From: Ralstonia sp. NFACC01
GTDB lineage: Bacteria; Pseudomonadota; Gammaproteobacteria; Burkholderiales; Burkholderiaceae
Direction of reading: 5' to 3'
Assembly: GCF_900115545.1 (NCBI RefSeq)
Contig: NZ_FOWV01000009.1
Span: forward strand, 140,226-204,225
Length of the DNA: 64,000 nt
Shown here: one piece after another, positions 63,454 through 64,000 of the stretch
How positions within the stretch are numbered: the stretch's first letter is position 1
Layout of the letters: every line of letters starts with the position of its first letter
Position numbers and translations under genes: made by a program
The notes under the pieces: generated by a model
Told to the model about the DNA's origin: nothing
Database searches by the model: none
Seen by the model: the letters and a program-made list of their open reading frames with translations, nothing else

Positions 63454-63696
63454 TCACAGCTTTCCTTCAACGCAGCCTAGTTTTGCGAATGTGTCGTGAG
63501 CCAGCGATAGCACTACCTCAAGCACTGGCATTGTGGTGATTCAAAGGGAACATCTTGAAACTGATGGTTTCCTTGTCAGAAAATGGCACAAAGATCACTT
63601 TCCGGATGGGTATTTGCAGGGGATGTTCTGTGCTCTGGTTCAGGGCTGTGGTGCTCCGGGAGGAGCTGGATATCGAAGCTGATCGCGCAAAGGCAA
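63454..63696. other. Spacer between imuA promoter and rRNA operon terminator
   Basis: About 240 bp. A 64-codon plus-strand frame from 63555 runs through the rRNA terminator into the 5S gene and is rejected. No other feature seen. Confidence 0.6.
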
Positions 63697-63727
63697 ACAC
63701 CCCAGCTCTGTGTGAGAGCTGGGGTGT
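63697..63727 (-). terminator. rRNA operon terminator
   Basis: ACACCCCAGCTCT (63697-63709), loop, AGAGCTGGGGTGT (63715-63727), a 13-bp stem, followed on the minus strand by TTTGCCTTT. It lies just downstream of 5S. Confidence 0.92.
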
Positions 63728-63736
63728 AGATGGGAG

Positions 63737-63852
63737 AGCCTGGCGATGACCTACTTTCACACGGGAATCCGCACTATCATCGGCGCGGAGTCGTTTCACG
63801 GTCCTGTTCGGGATGGGAAGGGGTGGTACCGACTCGCTATGGTCACCAGGCT
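63737..63852 (-). rRNA. rrf: 5S ribosomal RNA
   Basis: The complement carries the 5S pattern: terminal helix GCCTGG/CCAGGC, the central CATCGGCGCGGAGTCGTTTC-type region and the GTTCGGGATGGGAAGGGGTGG region. About 116 nt, transcribed on the minus strand downstream of 23S. End positions are approximate by a few bases. Confidence 0.93.
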
Positions 63853-63968
63853 ATGACTTGTCGCCACGTTGACGAGGTCAACGCGACCAATATGGGAATG
63901 TAGATTTGGGGTTGTGATTTGTGTGTATCAGGCACAAGGCGGACCCAGCCGGAAACATACCGGTTATA

Positions 63969-64000
63969 GGATCAAGCCGCACGGGCAATTAGTACTGGTT
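63969..64000 (-). rRNA. rrl: 23S ribosomal RNA, 3' end (partial)
   Basis: The last 32 bp are the complement of the 23S 3' end (AACCAGTACTAATTGCCCGT and GCGGCTTGATC). The gene continues beyond the window. The 5S-23S spacer (63853-63968) contains no tRNA. Confidence 0.9.

Noticed and set aside
63555..63749. A 64-codon plus-strand gene
   Set aside because: Runs through the rRNA terminator and the 5S gene.
63853..63968. A tRNA in the 23S-5S spacer
   Set aside because: The spacer has no cloverleaf or conserved tRNA arms.

Overview
The window reads as a chromosomal segment of a high-GC betaproteobacterium of the family Burkholderiaceae, most probably Ralstonia or a very close relative. The basis is gene content and protein resemblance: acnB, an imuA-imuB-dnaE2 mutasome, an orphan second atpC, Ralstonia-type 2-aminoethylphosphonate genes and Burkholderiaceae-type rRNA. 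No species call is possible without a search.

Layout. 0-6.2 kb: sulfur and thiol metabolism (flavin monooxygenase, acyl-CoA-dehydrogenase-like flavoprotein, thiol dioxygenase, four-domain rhodanese protein), a 21-bp tandem repeat array, and a DMT exporter. 6.2-6.8 kb: an MqsRA-type toxin-antitoxin locus whose toxin has lost its N-terminal half. 6.85-11.5 kb: a tightly coupled operon encoding an outer-membrane TonB-dependent receptor, periplasmic YfiR and an inner-membrane CHASE8-GGDEF-EAL protein. 11.7-12.1 kb: orphan atpC. 12.3-21.2 kb: a 2-aminoethylphosphonate uptake and degradation cluster framed by two similar LysR regulators, with PhnX and an FAD-dependent amine oxidoreductase but no PhnW transaminase. 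21.5-26 kb: M30-type metallopeptidase lipoprotein and aconitase B. 26.1-27.9 kb: divergent LysR/SDR pair.

28-48.5 kb is an accessory region. It holds small orphan genes, a cassette (EthD-like gene plus an orphan gene tail) in three copies with a fourth tail at 47 kb, two paralogous secreted metallo-beta-lactamase-fold hydrolases resembling methyl parathion hydrolase, a decayed IS30-family element, frameshifted VOC and integrase genes, a headless TetR gene, a HxlR-controlled seven-gene catabolic run, and an FNR-like regulator that lacks the Fe-S cysteines and begins with what looks like a cold-shock-protein N-terminus. Several regulators have clear palindromic operators next to their divergent targets (TetR, HxlR, LysR).

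48.5-64 kb returns to core-type genes: fdxA and a crotonase, an Mpo1-like membrane protein, a Crp-family regulator, a free-standing EF-G, LysR/aldo-keto reductase, an anion transporter, an XRE regulator with a disordered tail, and the SOS mutasome under a perfect LexA box. The window ends with an rRNA operon on the minus strand (5S complete, 3' end of 23S).

All assignments come from reading the translated sequence and from remembered family motifs; no database search was run.
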